11,892 bases of DNA from the NCBI GenBank assembly GCA_937863205.1, contig CALMGA010000130.1, positions 1-11,892 on the forward strand. Direction: 5' to 3'. The stretch is from an uncultured Beijerinckiaceae bacterium (GTDB lineage Bacteria; Pseudomonadota; Alphaproteobacteria; Rhizobiales; Beijerinckiaceae). Of the stretch, positions 1 to 6,344 are shown piece by piece. Within the stretch, counting starts at the first letter, position 1; each line of letters starts with the position of its first letter. Both the position numbers and the translations under genes were made by a program. The notes below the pieces were generated by a model, which was not told the DNA's origin, made no database searches, and saw only the letters and a program-made list of their open reading frames with translations.

Positions 1-83
1 ACTTCGGCAACGTCGTGCGCGCCGGCATCAACTACAAGTTCGACTTCAGCCCCGCACCGGTGCCGGTCGTCGCCCGATACTGA
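1..83 (+). CDS. Outer-membrane beta-barrel protein, C-terminal fragment (Omp25/Omp31-like)
   Basis: Only the last 26 codons are present, reading from base 3 to a TGA at 81-83; the gene begins outside the window. The readable tail contains VRAGINYKFDF and ends VVARY. A final strand of the form VRAGxNY(K/R)F followed by a short Pro/Val tail ending in K/R-Y is typical, as I know the family, of the small Omp25/Omp31/RopB-type outer-membrane barrel proteins of Hyphomicrobiales, which are surface structural or porin-like proteins. The call rests on about 25 residues, so the family is likely but the exact member cannot be given. A hairpin terminator follows 16 nt after the stop. Confidence 0.6.
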   Translation, partial: FGNVVRAGINYKFDFSPAPVPVVARY

Positions 84-99
84 TCTCACGATGCCTGAT

Positions 100-128
100 C
101 CGCCGGGCTGCGTGCCCGGCGGAGTTTG
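100..128 (+). terminator. Hairpin terminator downstream of the barrel gene
   Basis: A perfect 9-bp GC-rich stem (CCGCCGGGC at 100-108 with GCCCGGCGG at 114-122) encloses a 5-nt loop, followed by AGTTTG. The T-run is short, so it may be an inefficient intrinsic terminator. Its position 16 nt after the stop codon fits the end of the upstream transcript. It could also act bidirectionally for azoR, whose stop is at 204, but no T-run is seen on the other side. Confidence 0.55.
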
Positions 129-203
129 CCCAGAGCGTCTCGCCGTCAACCCTTGCCGTCATCCGCAACCCGCGCGCGGCCGCGTTGCCATGCGAACTCG
201 GGG

Positions 204-815
204 TCAAGCCGGGCTCAGGGCCGCCGCGTCGCGCTTGGCGCCGTCCAATGCCTTGGCACGCTGCTCCGCGCCCAGCGCGACGCCTTCCGCGCGCACGACC
301 TGCAGATCGGTGATGCCCATGAAGGTGAACACCGCGCGCAGGTAGGACTCCTGGTGGTCGAAGGCGGCGTGGGGCGCACCCGCGCCGTAGAAGCCGCCGC
401 GCGACAGGGCCAGGATCACCCGCTTCCCGCCCATCAGGCCCTGCGCTCCCTGTTCGGTGTAGCGGAACGTCTTTCCGGCGACGCAGATCCGGTCGACCCA
501 GGCCTTCAGCTGGCTTGGGACCGTGAAGTTGTACATTGGCGATCCCACTACCACGATGTCGGCCGCGATGAACTCGGCGAGGGCTTCGCCGCCCAGCGCG
601 AGATCTTCCTGCTGCGCCTGATCGTGCTTGGCCTCCGCGCTCTGCCCGGCGAGGTAGGCGCCGGACAGGTGCGAGATCGGCTTGGCGGCGAGGTCGCGCG
701 CGCTGACCTGAAGGTCGGGCTTCCCCGCCGCGAGGTGCTCGACAATGCTGGCGGACACGGCCCGACTCACCGAAGCGTCGCCGAGGATGCTGGAGTCGAT
801 ATGAAGAAGCTTCAT
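204..815 (-). CDS. azoR: FMN-dependent NADH:quinone reductase / azoreductase
   Basis: Encodes 203 residues, close to the about 200 of E. coli AzoR. It is a cytoplasmic flavodoxin-fold enzyme that uses NADH and FMN to reduce quinones and azo compounds by two electrons, detoxifying electrophiles. Visible family marks are the N-terminal strand LLHIDSS (residues 3-9), the FMN-loop motif PMYNFTVPSQLKAWVDR (93-109), SRGGFY (138-143) and DHQESYLR (153-160). The start is the ATG at 813-815, where the recognisable family N-terminus MKLLHID begins; longer in-frame starts would run into the divergent regulator gene. The ribosome-binding site is weak (GAAGG at about 9 nt). It is divergent from an HxlR-family regulator with 109 nt between the start codons, which suggests that regulator controls it. 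Confidence 0.93.
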   Translation of the reverse strand: MKLLHIDSSILGDASVSRAVSASIVEHLAAGKPDLQVSARDLAAKPISHLSGAYLAGQSAEAKHDQAQQEDLALGGEALAEFIAADIVVVGSPMYNFTVPSQLKAWVDRICVAGKTFRYTEQGAQGLMGGKRVILALSRGGFYGAGAPHAAFDHQESYLRAVFTFMGITDLQVVRAEGVALGAEQRAKALDGAKRDAAALSPA

Positions 816-829
816 GGAGGAGCCTTCGC

Positions 830-846
830 GGTTACGATCGGTGACC
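830..846. promoter_or_regulatory. Candidate operator between azoR and the HxlR regulator
   Basis: GGTTAC and GTGACC form an imperfect inverted repeat (5 of 6 pairs) around the 5-nt spacer GATCG, in the divergent intergenic region just upstream of azoR. A second palindrome, the perfect AGTCGACT, sits at 893-900, nearer the regulator start. HxlR dimers bind inverted repeats in such divergent regions, so either could be the operator. No convincing -35/-10 pair was found to support a choice. This is inference from position and symmetry only. Confidence 0.3.
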
Positions 847-924
847 TGAGCCATTTGCGGAACCGTACCGACGGGCGCAAGAAGGCACATCGAGTCGACT
901 TGAGCACCGGAAGGGATCTTGGGT

Positions 925-1350
925 ATGCCTGATGTTGCTGGGCACACGGATGTGACCGGCCGCCTCGCCTCCGCGACGCGGCAGCCGGCGCATGCCGGCC
1001 GATGCGCCATCGTGGCACCGGTTCTGTCGCGCATCGGCGATAAATGGAGCATGCTGGTCGTGGTGCTGCTTGGGCCGGGGCCGCGTCGCTTCAACGAGCT
1101 CAAGCGGGCGGTCGAGGGCGTGTCACAGCGCATGCTCAGCCTGACGCTGCGCCGCCTGGAGCGCGACGGGCTGGTTCGCCGCACGGTGACACCGACCGTG
1201 CCGCCGCGCGTCGACTATGCCCTCACAGATCTCGGCCAATCGCTGCGCCACGCCGTGGACGGCCTCGCCGGCTGGGCCATCGCCAACCATGAGGCGATGG
1301 CGGCGGCGCAATGCCGCTACGATGCGTCCGGGCCCGCCGGCCCCGACTGA
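925..1350 (+). CDS. HxlR-family (DUF24) winged-helix transcriptional regulator
   Basis: Encodes 141 residues. The winged-helix core is clear: APVLSRIGDKWSMLVVVLL (residues 31-49), GPRRFNELKRAVEGVSQRML (52-71), LRRLERDGLVRRTV (75-88) and the wing PPRVDYALTDLGQSL (93-107). HxlR proteins are dimeric DNA-binding repressors or activators. A cysteine (Cys27) lies about 13 residues ahead of the GDKW motif, where redox-sensing members such as YodB and HypR carry their reactive thiol. The ATG at 925 is preferred over TTG at 919 because GAAGGGA (910-916) lies 8 nt upstream of it. It is divergent from azoR, the arrangement expected for a dedicated regulator of azoreductase. Its stop is 4 nt from the stop of the convergent ggt gene, leaving no room for a separate terminator. 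Confidence 0.9.
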   Translation: MPDVAGHTDVTGRLASATRQPAHAGRCAIVAPVLSRIGDKWSMLVVVLLGPGPRRFNELKRAVEGVSQRMLSLTLRRLERDGLVRRTVTPTVPPRVDYALTDLGQSLRHAVDGLAGWAIANHEAMAAAQCRYDASGPAGPD

Positions 1351-1354
1351 GGCC

Positions 1355-3148
1355 TCAGTAGCCCACCGCCAGCGTGCCGCGCTGGCGCGGGTCGGCGGCA
1401 CCGGCGAGCAGGCCGTCTGCGCCCACCGCGATGCTCTGCGCCGAGCCCCAGGCGTCGCGCACCTGCACGTCGTAGCCCTGCGCCTTGAGCAGCCTCACCG
1501 TGTCGGAGTTGAGCCCGCGCTCCACGAACAGCTTGTCAGGCAGGAGTTGGTCGTGGACGCGCACCGCCTCGGTCGCCTCGGCGATGTTCATCCCGAAATC
1601 CACCGTGTCGAGGACGATTTCGAGCACGATGGTGATGATGCGCGAGCCGCCTGGCGAGCCGGTGACGAGTTCCAGCCGGCCGTCGGTGAACATCATCAGC
1701 GGCGCCATGGAGGAGAGCGGACGCTTGCGCGGCCCCGGCGCGTTGGCCTTGCCCCCCGTCAGCCCGAAGGCGTTGGGCACGCCGGGCTTGGCGGCGAAGT
1801 CGTCCAGTTCGTTGTTGAGAAGCACGCCGGTTCCGGCCGCCACCAGACCCAGACCGTAGGAGAAATTCAGCGTGTAGGTGTTGGCGACCGCATTGCCGGC
1901 GGCGTCGACCACGGAAAAGTGCGTGGTTTGATCGCTCTCGTAGGGCGCGGGGTCGAGCGCGGTGATCTCGGCCGCCGGCCGAGCGCGGTCGGGAACGATC
2001 TGCTTGCGCAGGGCGGCGGCGTAGCCTTTGGAGGTCAGTCCCTTGACCGGCACGTCCACCACCGCCGGATCGCCGAGGTATTCCGCGCGGTCGGCATAAG
2101 CGAGCTTCATCGCCTCCGCCATGTCGTGGATCGCGGCGGCCGAATCGGCGCCCTCGGCGGCGAGCGGCATGCCTTCCAGGATGTTGAGCAGTTCGATCAC
2201 ATGAACCCCGCCCGACGACGGCGGCGGCATCGACAAGATCGTATGCCCGCGATAGGTGCCGCTGACCGGCGCGCGCTCGATCGCCTTGTATCCCTTGAGG
2301 TCGTCCACGGTCATGGCGCCGCCGGCCGCCCTGACCGCGGCGACGATCCTTTCCGCCACCGGACCCTCGTAGAAGCCGCGCGGCCCTTCGCGGCCGATCC
2401 GCTCCAGCGTGTCGGCGAGGTCTTGTTGCACAACGCTCTCGCCGGAGGCGGGCGGCGAGCCGTCGGGATGCAGGAAGATCGCGACGCTCGACGGCCACCG
2501 CCTGAGGCGGTTGTCCTGTCGCAGCGAGTCGGCGAGATCGGCGGCGACCGGAATGCCGTCGCGGGCCAGCGCGATCGCCGGTCGCGCCAGCTCGGCCAGC
2601 GTGAAGTGCCCGGAGCCGTAGCTGTTGAGCGCCATCGCCAGGCCGGCGACGGTGCCGGGGACGCCGACCGCGAGGCCGGTGTTGCGCGACAGGTTGGGAT
2701 CGGCGTTGCCGTTGGCGTCGAGAAATACGCCGGCGGTGGCGGCCGCCGGCGCAACCTCGCGATAGTCGATGGCGACCGTGCGTGCGGTCGCCGTGGCCGT
2801 CTTGGCGAGGTGAACGAGCATGAAGCCGCCGCCGCCAAGGTTGCCGGCGCGGGGCAGGGTGACGGCCAGCGCCAGCGCCGTCGCCACCGCGGCATCCACC
2901 GCGTTGCCGCCGCGCTTCAGGACATCGACGCCGATCCGCGCCGCCGTACCCTCCTGCGCCACGACCATGCCATGCGAGGCGATCACCGGCAGCGAGCGGG
3001 CGCCGTTGCCAAGGATCGGCGGTCCGCCGGGCGGGGGAGGGAAGATGCGGGGCTGAGCGTCGGCCGCGCCAGCCGGCGGGGGCAGGGCGAGAAGCGCGGC
3101 GCACAGGGCAAGGCTGAGGACGCGACCGGGTCCGGCGGGAAGGGGCAC
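1355..3148 (-). CDS. ggt: Gamma-glutamyltransferase precursor
   Basis: Encodes 597 residues. It is a periplasmic Ntn hydrolase that cleaves or transfers the gamma-glutamyl group of glutathione and related compounds. An N-terminal signal peptide (hydrophobic residues about 10-22, AGAADA near 26-31) supports export. The proenzyme self-cleaves before the catalytic threonine of the TTHFSVVD motif, here Thr408, giving a large and a small subunit. Other family motifs are GGNAVDAAVA (80-89), GNLGGGGFM (102-110), LNNELDDF (444-451), KRPLSSM (475-481) and GSPGGSR (497-503); all key positions look intact. The start is GTG at 3146-3148, 9 nt after the hemH stop, so the pair is probably co-transcribed and translationally coupled. 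No strong ribosome-binding site precedes it. It is convergent with the HxlR gene. Confidence 0.95.
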   Translation of the reverse strand: MPLPAGPGRVLSLALCAALLALPPPAGAADAQPRIFPPPPGGPPILGNGARSLPVIASHGMVVAQEGTAARIGVDVLKRGGNAVDAAVATALALAVTLPRAGNLGGGGFMLVHLAKTATATARTVAIDYREVAPAAATAGVFLDANGNADPNLSRNTGLAVGVPGTVAGLAMALNSYGSGHFTLAELARPAIALARDGIPVAADLADSLRQDNRLRRWPSSVAIFLHPDGSPPASGESVVQQDLADTLERIGREGPRGFYEGPVAERIVAAVRAAGGAMTVDDLKGYKAIERAPVSGTYRGHTILSMPPPSSGGVHVIELLNILEGMPLAAEGADSAAAIHDMAEAMKLAYADRAEYLGDPAVVDVPVKGLTSKGYAAALRKQIVPDRARPAAEITALDPAPYESDQTTHFSVVDAAGNAVANTYTLNFSYGLGLVAAGTGVLLNNELDDFAAKPGVPNAFGLTGGKANAPGPRKRPLSSMAPLMMFTDGRLELVTGSPGGSRIITIVLEIVLDTVDFGMNIAEATEAVRVHDQLLPDKLFVERGLNSDTVRLLKAQGYDVQVRDAWGSAQSIAVGADGLLAGAADPRQRGTLAVGY

Positions 3149-3157
3149 TGCTGGCGC

Positions 3158-4327
3158 TTACACCCAGCCGGCTAGTTCGCGGTGCACCACGTCGGCGATC
3201 ACCCGCATGCCGAAGGCCGAGTCGTTGAGGCAGGGCAGGGCGGCGAAGTTCTCGCCGCCGTTCTCCTCGAAATAGTGCCGGTTCTCTTCGCCCAATTCCT
3301 CGATCGTTTCCAGGCAATCGGCGGCGAAGCCCGGCGCCACCACCGCCATCGACTTCACGCCTGCCTTGGCCATGCTCTTGATCGTCTCGTCGGTGTAGGG
3401 TTGCAGCCATTCCGCCGGGCCGAAGCGGCTCTGGAAGGAGATGCGGAACTCGTTGGCGCTCAAGCCCATCGCGTGGCGCAGCCGCTGCCACGTCTCGATG
3501 CACTGCGCCATGTAGGGGTCGCCCTTGGTGATGTACTCGCGCGGCACGCCGTGAAAGGAGGCGAGCAGCACTTCGGGCTTGAACGACAGCTTGGCGATCT
3601 CCTGGCGCAGCGAGGCGGCCAACGCCTCGATGTAGGCCGGCGAGCGGAAGTAGGGGTGGGCGACCCGCATGGTCGGCTGAAAGCGCATGGTGGCCAACGC
3701 CTCGAAGGCCTTGTCGCAGACGGTGGCCGAGGTGGCGGCGGCATATTGCGGGTAGAGCGGCACCAGCAGGAAGCGATCGCAGCCCTGCGCGACCAGCGAG
3801 TCGATGCCCTTCCTGATCGACGGGTTGCCGTAGCGCATCCCCCATTCCACGACCACGTCGGCCAACCTGCCATCATTGCCGCCGCAATCGCTCCGCAGCA
3901 TCGCCGTCAGCTTTTCGGCCTGCCCGCGGGTGATGGTGCGCAGCGGGCTCTCGTCGCGCTCGGTGTTCCAGATCGAGGCGTAGTCCTTGCCCTTGGCGGA
4001 GGGTCGCACCGAGAGGATGATGAGGTTGAGGATCGGCCACCACAGCACGCGCGGCGTTTCGATGACGCGGCGGTCGGACAGGAACTCCTTGAGGTAGCGC
4101 CGCATCGACCAGTAATCGGTGGCGTCGGGCGTGCCCAAATTGACGAGCAGCACGCCGGTCTTGCCTTCGGGAAAATGGAGCGGCGCGGACGCCTCGCGCG
4201 TGGAGGCTGCTTCGACGGCCAGGGGTCGGACGTCGAGGTTCGCGGTTTCCGGGGCGCGCACCTCCGCCGATGGCTTGCGCAAGGCGATGACGTCGGCTTC
4301 CACGGCAACCCTCTTCGCGGGTGGCAC
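3158..4327 (-). CDS. hemH: Ferrochelatase (protoheme synthesis, last step)
   Basis: Inserts ferrous iron into protoporphyrin IX, the final step of heme b synthesis, at the cytoplasmic face of the membrane. As drawn it has 389 residues. Core motifs are complete: VLLVNLGTPDA (59-69), RRYLKEFLSDRRVIE (76-90), WNTERDESPLR (120-130), SFHGVP with the catalytic His259, FQSRFGPAEWLQPYT (298-312) and GFAADCLETIEEL (333-345) with the conserved acidic residue Glu340. The enzyme core starts only near residue 56, so the N-terminus is about 50 residues longer than needed; most relatives have about 340-350 residues. The GTG at 4325-4327 is the farthest start and has purine-rich GAGGCGAGGCGGG upstream. GTG at 4303 or 4261 would give shorter, more usual lengths. 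It is probably the first gene of an operon with ggt. Confidence 0.94.
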   Translation of the reverse strand: MPPAKRVAVEADVIALRKPSAEVRAPETANLDVRPLAVEAASTREASAPLHFPEGKTGVLLVNLGTPDATDYWSMRRYLKEFLSDRRVIETPRVLWWPILNLIILSVRPSAKGKDYASIWNTERDESPLRTITRGQAEKLTAMLRSDCGGNDGRLADVVVEWGMRYGNPSIRKGIDSLVAQGCDRFLLVPLYPQYAAATSATVCDKAFEALATMRFQPTMRVAHPYFRSPAYIEALAASLRQEIAKLSFKPEVLLASFHGVPREYITKGDPYMAQCIETWQRLRHAMGLSANEFRISFQSRFGPAEWLQPYTDETIKSMAKAGVKSMAVVAPGFAADCLETIEELGEENRHYFEENGGENFAALPCLNDSAFGMRVIADVVHRELAGWV

Positions 4328-4630
4328 CCCGCCTCGCCTCGCAATGTAGGCGGTCGGGCCGGCCCTGTCATGTGCGACGCCTACGACAACGGGAGCACGG
4401 GTTCCAGTCCTGCGGCGACCGACGCGCAGCGGCCCGTCCCGCCGATCCCGCCTTGACCTGATGGCCGATCAAGCGGCAGCTTCGATTGGCAATCGGGGAC
4501 GGCAAGCCGGCTGACGACCGCCCGCGATCCCCCGTCGCTGGCCGGAGCGGGACGTCGTCCGTGCATGCTACGCCTCAGCAGGTTCGCGTTGCCAGCCCAA
4601 CGCTTCATCCGCTTAGCTCTTTGACAGGCC

Positions 4631-4675
4631 GCAGGTTTTGATCGCAAAGCCGCGGGGCACTTTTGCGAAACCTGC
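4631..4675. repeat. Palindromic intergenic element, copy A (RIME/RPE-like)
   Basis: A 45-nt bulged hairpin. Outer arms GCAGGTTT (4631-4638) and AAACCTGC (4668-4675) pair perfectly. Inner arms CGCAAA (4643-4648) and TTTGCG (4662-4667) pair perfectly. A TGAT bulge sits on one side only, and the apex is a GC-rich loop. The core, CGCAAA-GCCGC-n-GCACTTTTGCG, matches the reverse complement of the element at 6280-6325, and it resembles the repeated palindromes I know from rhizobial intergenic regions. There is no T-run after either end, so a simple terminator is unlikely. Confidence 0.65.
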
Positions 4676-4746
4676 TTAGTTCAGGGTCCGCCATCGGCAT
4701 GACGACGTGAACACGGGTTTTCCCGTCTCGACCGGCCCTCCACAAT

Positions 4747-4763
4747 CCCTTAATTGTTTAGGG
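4747..4763. promoter_or_regulatory. AT-rich inverted repeat upstream of the PCu(A)C gene
   Basis: CCCTTAATTGTTTAGGG is a near-palindrome (six Watson-Crick pairs, one T-G wobble and one T-T mismatch around a single central base) in an otherwise GC-rich stretch, 50 nt before the ATG at 4813. Its position and AT content suit an operator or promoter element for the copper-chaperone gene. I do not recognise the binding protein. Chance occurrence cannot be excluded. Confidence 0.3.
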
Positions 4764-4812
4764 CCTGCTCCCGCCCGTGTGCGCTGCCGAAACCGTTCAG
4801 GACTCTCCAACC

Positions 4813-5322
4813 ATGCCCTTCACCCTCCGAGCCGGCCGGCTGGTCCTGCTTGCCGCCCTGGTCCTCGCCCCTCGCCTCGCCATGGCGCAGGAGGTCAGGG
4901 CCGGCGACCTCGTGATCGGGCATGTTTGGACGCGCGCGACCCCGAACGGCGCCCAGGTGGCCGGCGGTTACCTGACGATCACCAATCACGGGTCCGCCGC
5001 CGATACGCTGACCGGCGGGTCCGCCGCCGTGGCGGCGGCCTTCGAGCTGCACGACATGACGATGGAGAACGGCGTCATGCGGATGCGTCCGACCGGCCCG
5101 CTCACCATCCCGCCCGGCGGCACCGTGACGCTGTCGCCGGATGGTCGGCACATCATGCTCACCGGCCTCAAGCACGGGCTTCGGAAGGGCGAAACGGTCG
5201 AAGGCACGCTGACCTTCGCGCACGCCGGCGCCGTGCCGGTGCGCTTCGACGTCGAAGGGATCGGTGCGAAAGCGCCGTCGAGCCACACCGGTTTTTCCAT
5301 GCCGGGCATGAAGATGGATTGA
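4813..5322 (+). CDS. Periplasmic copper chaperone, PCu(A)C family
   Basis: Encodes 169 residues. PCu(A)C proteins bind Cu(I) in the periplasm and pass it on, typically to the CuA site of cytochrome oxidase together with Sco. A signal peptide is clear (hydrophobic RLVLLAALVLAP at 9-20, AMAQ near 23-26). The family copper motif H-x10-M-x21-H-x-M is exact: His80, Met91, His113, Met115. The tail HTGFSMPGMKMD (158-169) adds one His and three Met and may be a second copper-binding patch. The ATG at 4813 is chosen because the signal peptide begins there and AGGA lies 10 nt upstream; an in-frame GTG at 4777 would add 12 unlikely residues. The Sco gene follows 211 nt downstream in the same direction, supporting a joint role. 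Confidence 0.92.
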   Translation: MPFTLRAGRLVLLAALVLAPRLAMAQEVRAGDLVIGHVWTRATPNGAQVAGGYLTITNHGSAADTLTGGSAAVAAAFELHDMTMENGVMRMRPTGPLTIPPGGTVTLSPDGRHIMLTGLKHGLRKGETVEGTLTFAHAGAVPVRFDVEGIGAKAPSSHTGFSMPGMKMD

Positions 5323-5533
5323 AGCGCTCGGTGACGGCCGCACCCGCGTCCATCCCGGGACCTCGCCGGTGGAGCGGATCCGGCAATCCCACCCGATGCC
5401 GATCCGACCGGAGAAGCCGGCGAAGGCGAGCAGGAGGTGCCGCTGATCCCGATCTTCGAGCACGCCGGGCGCGCAACGCCGGACCTGGCCGCCCGGCCAC
5501 GGAAGGTTTAGCGGTGGCAAGCAAGGCTTCGCC

Positions 5534-6196
5534 ATGATCCCTCGATCGGTTCTCATCGCCTTCGGCGCCTTCGCCGTCGTGATCGTCCTCGGCCTGTTCA
5601 CGATCGTCGCCGTTCAGCAGTACTCGCCTTTCCATGACGTGAAGGTCGGCGGCCCCTTCACCATGACGGAGATGACCGGCCGGCCCGTGAGCGAGAAGGA
5701 CCTGCTCGGCAAGCCGGCCGCGGTCTTCTTCGGCTTCACGTCCTGTCCGCAGATCTGCCCGACGACCTTGTCCGCGCTCAGCGACGTCCTCAAGCGCATG
5801 GGCAGAAATGCCGGCAAGCTCAACGTCGTCTTCGTCACGCTCGACCCGCAGCGCGATACGCCGGAGCAGATGCGCAGCTACCTGTCGTCGTTTGACCCGC
5901 GCATCCGCGGCTTCACGGGAACGGAGTCGCAGGTGGCGGCCATGGCCAACGCCTTTCACGTCCTTTACCGCCGCGTGCCGATCCCTGGCGGCTACACGCT
6001 GGACCATTCCGCAGCCGTGTCCCTTTTCGACACGGACGGGAGAATCGTGGGCGAGATCCCATACGACGAAAGCGAGGACAAGGCGCTGGCCAAGCTCGCG
6101 ACCCTGGTCCAGCCGGACGTTTGCGTGCCCGGCGCCCCGCCGCGCGTGGACCTTTGGAGTGGCGCGACGCTGGGATCGGCCTGTGGCGCGACCTGA
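5534..6196 (+). CDS. Sco1/SenC family copper-binding thioredoxin-like protein
   Basis: Encodes 220 residues. Sco proteins are membrane-anchored, face the periplasm, and act as copper donor and/or thiol reductase in CuA assembly of cytochrome oxidase. One N-terminal membrane segment (about residues 6-27) is followed by the thioredoxin-like domain. The copper site is intact: the C-x3-C motif FTSCPQICPTT (Cys71, Cys75) and the distal His158 in GGYTLDHSAAV. FVTLDPQRDTPEQM (100-113) is also typical. The C-terminal tail carries two further cysteines, Cys197 and Cys217, beyond the usual pair. The ATG at 5534 overlaps (ATGA) the stop of an upstream open frame that I do not believe is coding; no strong ribosome-binding site is seen. 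Pairing with the PCu(A)C gene upstream supports the role. Confidence 0.93.
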   Translation: MIPRSVLIAFGAFAVVIVLGLFTIVAVQQYSPFHDVKVGGPFTMTEMTGRPVSEKDLLGKPAAVFFGFTSCPQICPTTLSALSDVLKRMGRNAGKLNVVFVTLDPQRDTPEQMRSYLSSFDPRIRGFTGTESQVAAMANAFHVLYRRVPIPGGYTLDHSAAVSLFDTDGRIVGEIPYDESEDKALAKLATLVQPDVCVPGAPPRVDLWSGATLGSACGAT

Positions 6197-6279
6197 GCGG
6201 GCGTCGAGGCAGCGGTTCTGAGCAGCTTTGATTTCATTTTGGAAAAACCGAACCTCGCGCAGGCCACAAGGCTGCTAGA

Positions 6280-6325
6280 GCATCGGACCGAAAAGTGCGG
6301 AGCGGTTTTCGGGTTAATCCGATGC
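6280..6325. repeat. Palindromic intergenic element, copy B (opposite orientation)
   Basis: A 46-nt bulged hairpin. Outer arms GCATCGGA (6280-6287) and TCCGATGC (6318-6325) pair perfectly; inner arms CCGAAAA (6288-6294) and TTTTCGG (6306-6312) pair perfectly; GTTAA bulges on one side. Read on the minus strand it aligns with copy A at 4631-4675: same layout, the bulge in the same arm, and a shared core around CCGC-n-GCACTTTT, but with different, self-complementary outer arms. Confidence 0.65.
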
Positions 6326-6344
6326 GGCACAATGAGTTAGAGCA

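Larger units (their letters stand above)
4328..4812. other. 485-nt gene-free gap between hemH and the PCu(A)C gene
   Basis: This divergent intergenic region should hold promoters for hemH (minus) and the copper-chaperone gene (plus). I see no convincing protein gene; the open frames here are short, arginine/proline-rich and resemble no family I know. It contains a bulged palindromic element at 4631-4675 and a short AT-rich inverted repeat at 4747-4763. The sequence AGCAGGTTCGCG at 4577-4588 nearly repeats the arm of the 4631-4675 element and may belong to the same roughly 100-nt mosaic unit. No tRNA or known riboswitch fold was recognised. Confidence 0.6.

Noticed and set aside
126..932. Long plus-strand open frame opposite azoR
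   Set aside because: It is antisense to a clear azoreductase; the translation shows no family motifs and is an artefact of GC-rich codon bias.
1217..3175. 652-codon plus-strand open frame opposite ggt
   Set aside because: It overlaps the full gamma-glutamyltransferase gene and translates to Arg/Gly/His-rich sequence with no recognisable domain.
1536..3845. 769-codon minus-strand open frame across ggt and hemH
   Set aside because: It is a second frame of the same strand through two well-supported genes; its translation is Arg-rich and shows no family.
3182..4456. 424-codon plus-strand open frame opposite hemH
   Set aside because: Shadow of the ferrochelatase gene, with no motif of its own.
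4381..4647. 88-codon minus-strand open frame upstream of hemH
   Set aside because: Arg/Ala/Pro-rich composition, overlaps a palindromic element, and has no family resemblance or ribosome-binding site that I could see.
4707..5537. 276-codon plus-strand open frame through the PCu(A)C gene
   Set aside because: It overlaps a gene with an exact copper motif, and its sequence is Arg/Pro-rich. Only its stop overlapping the Sco ATG is of note.
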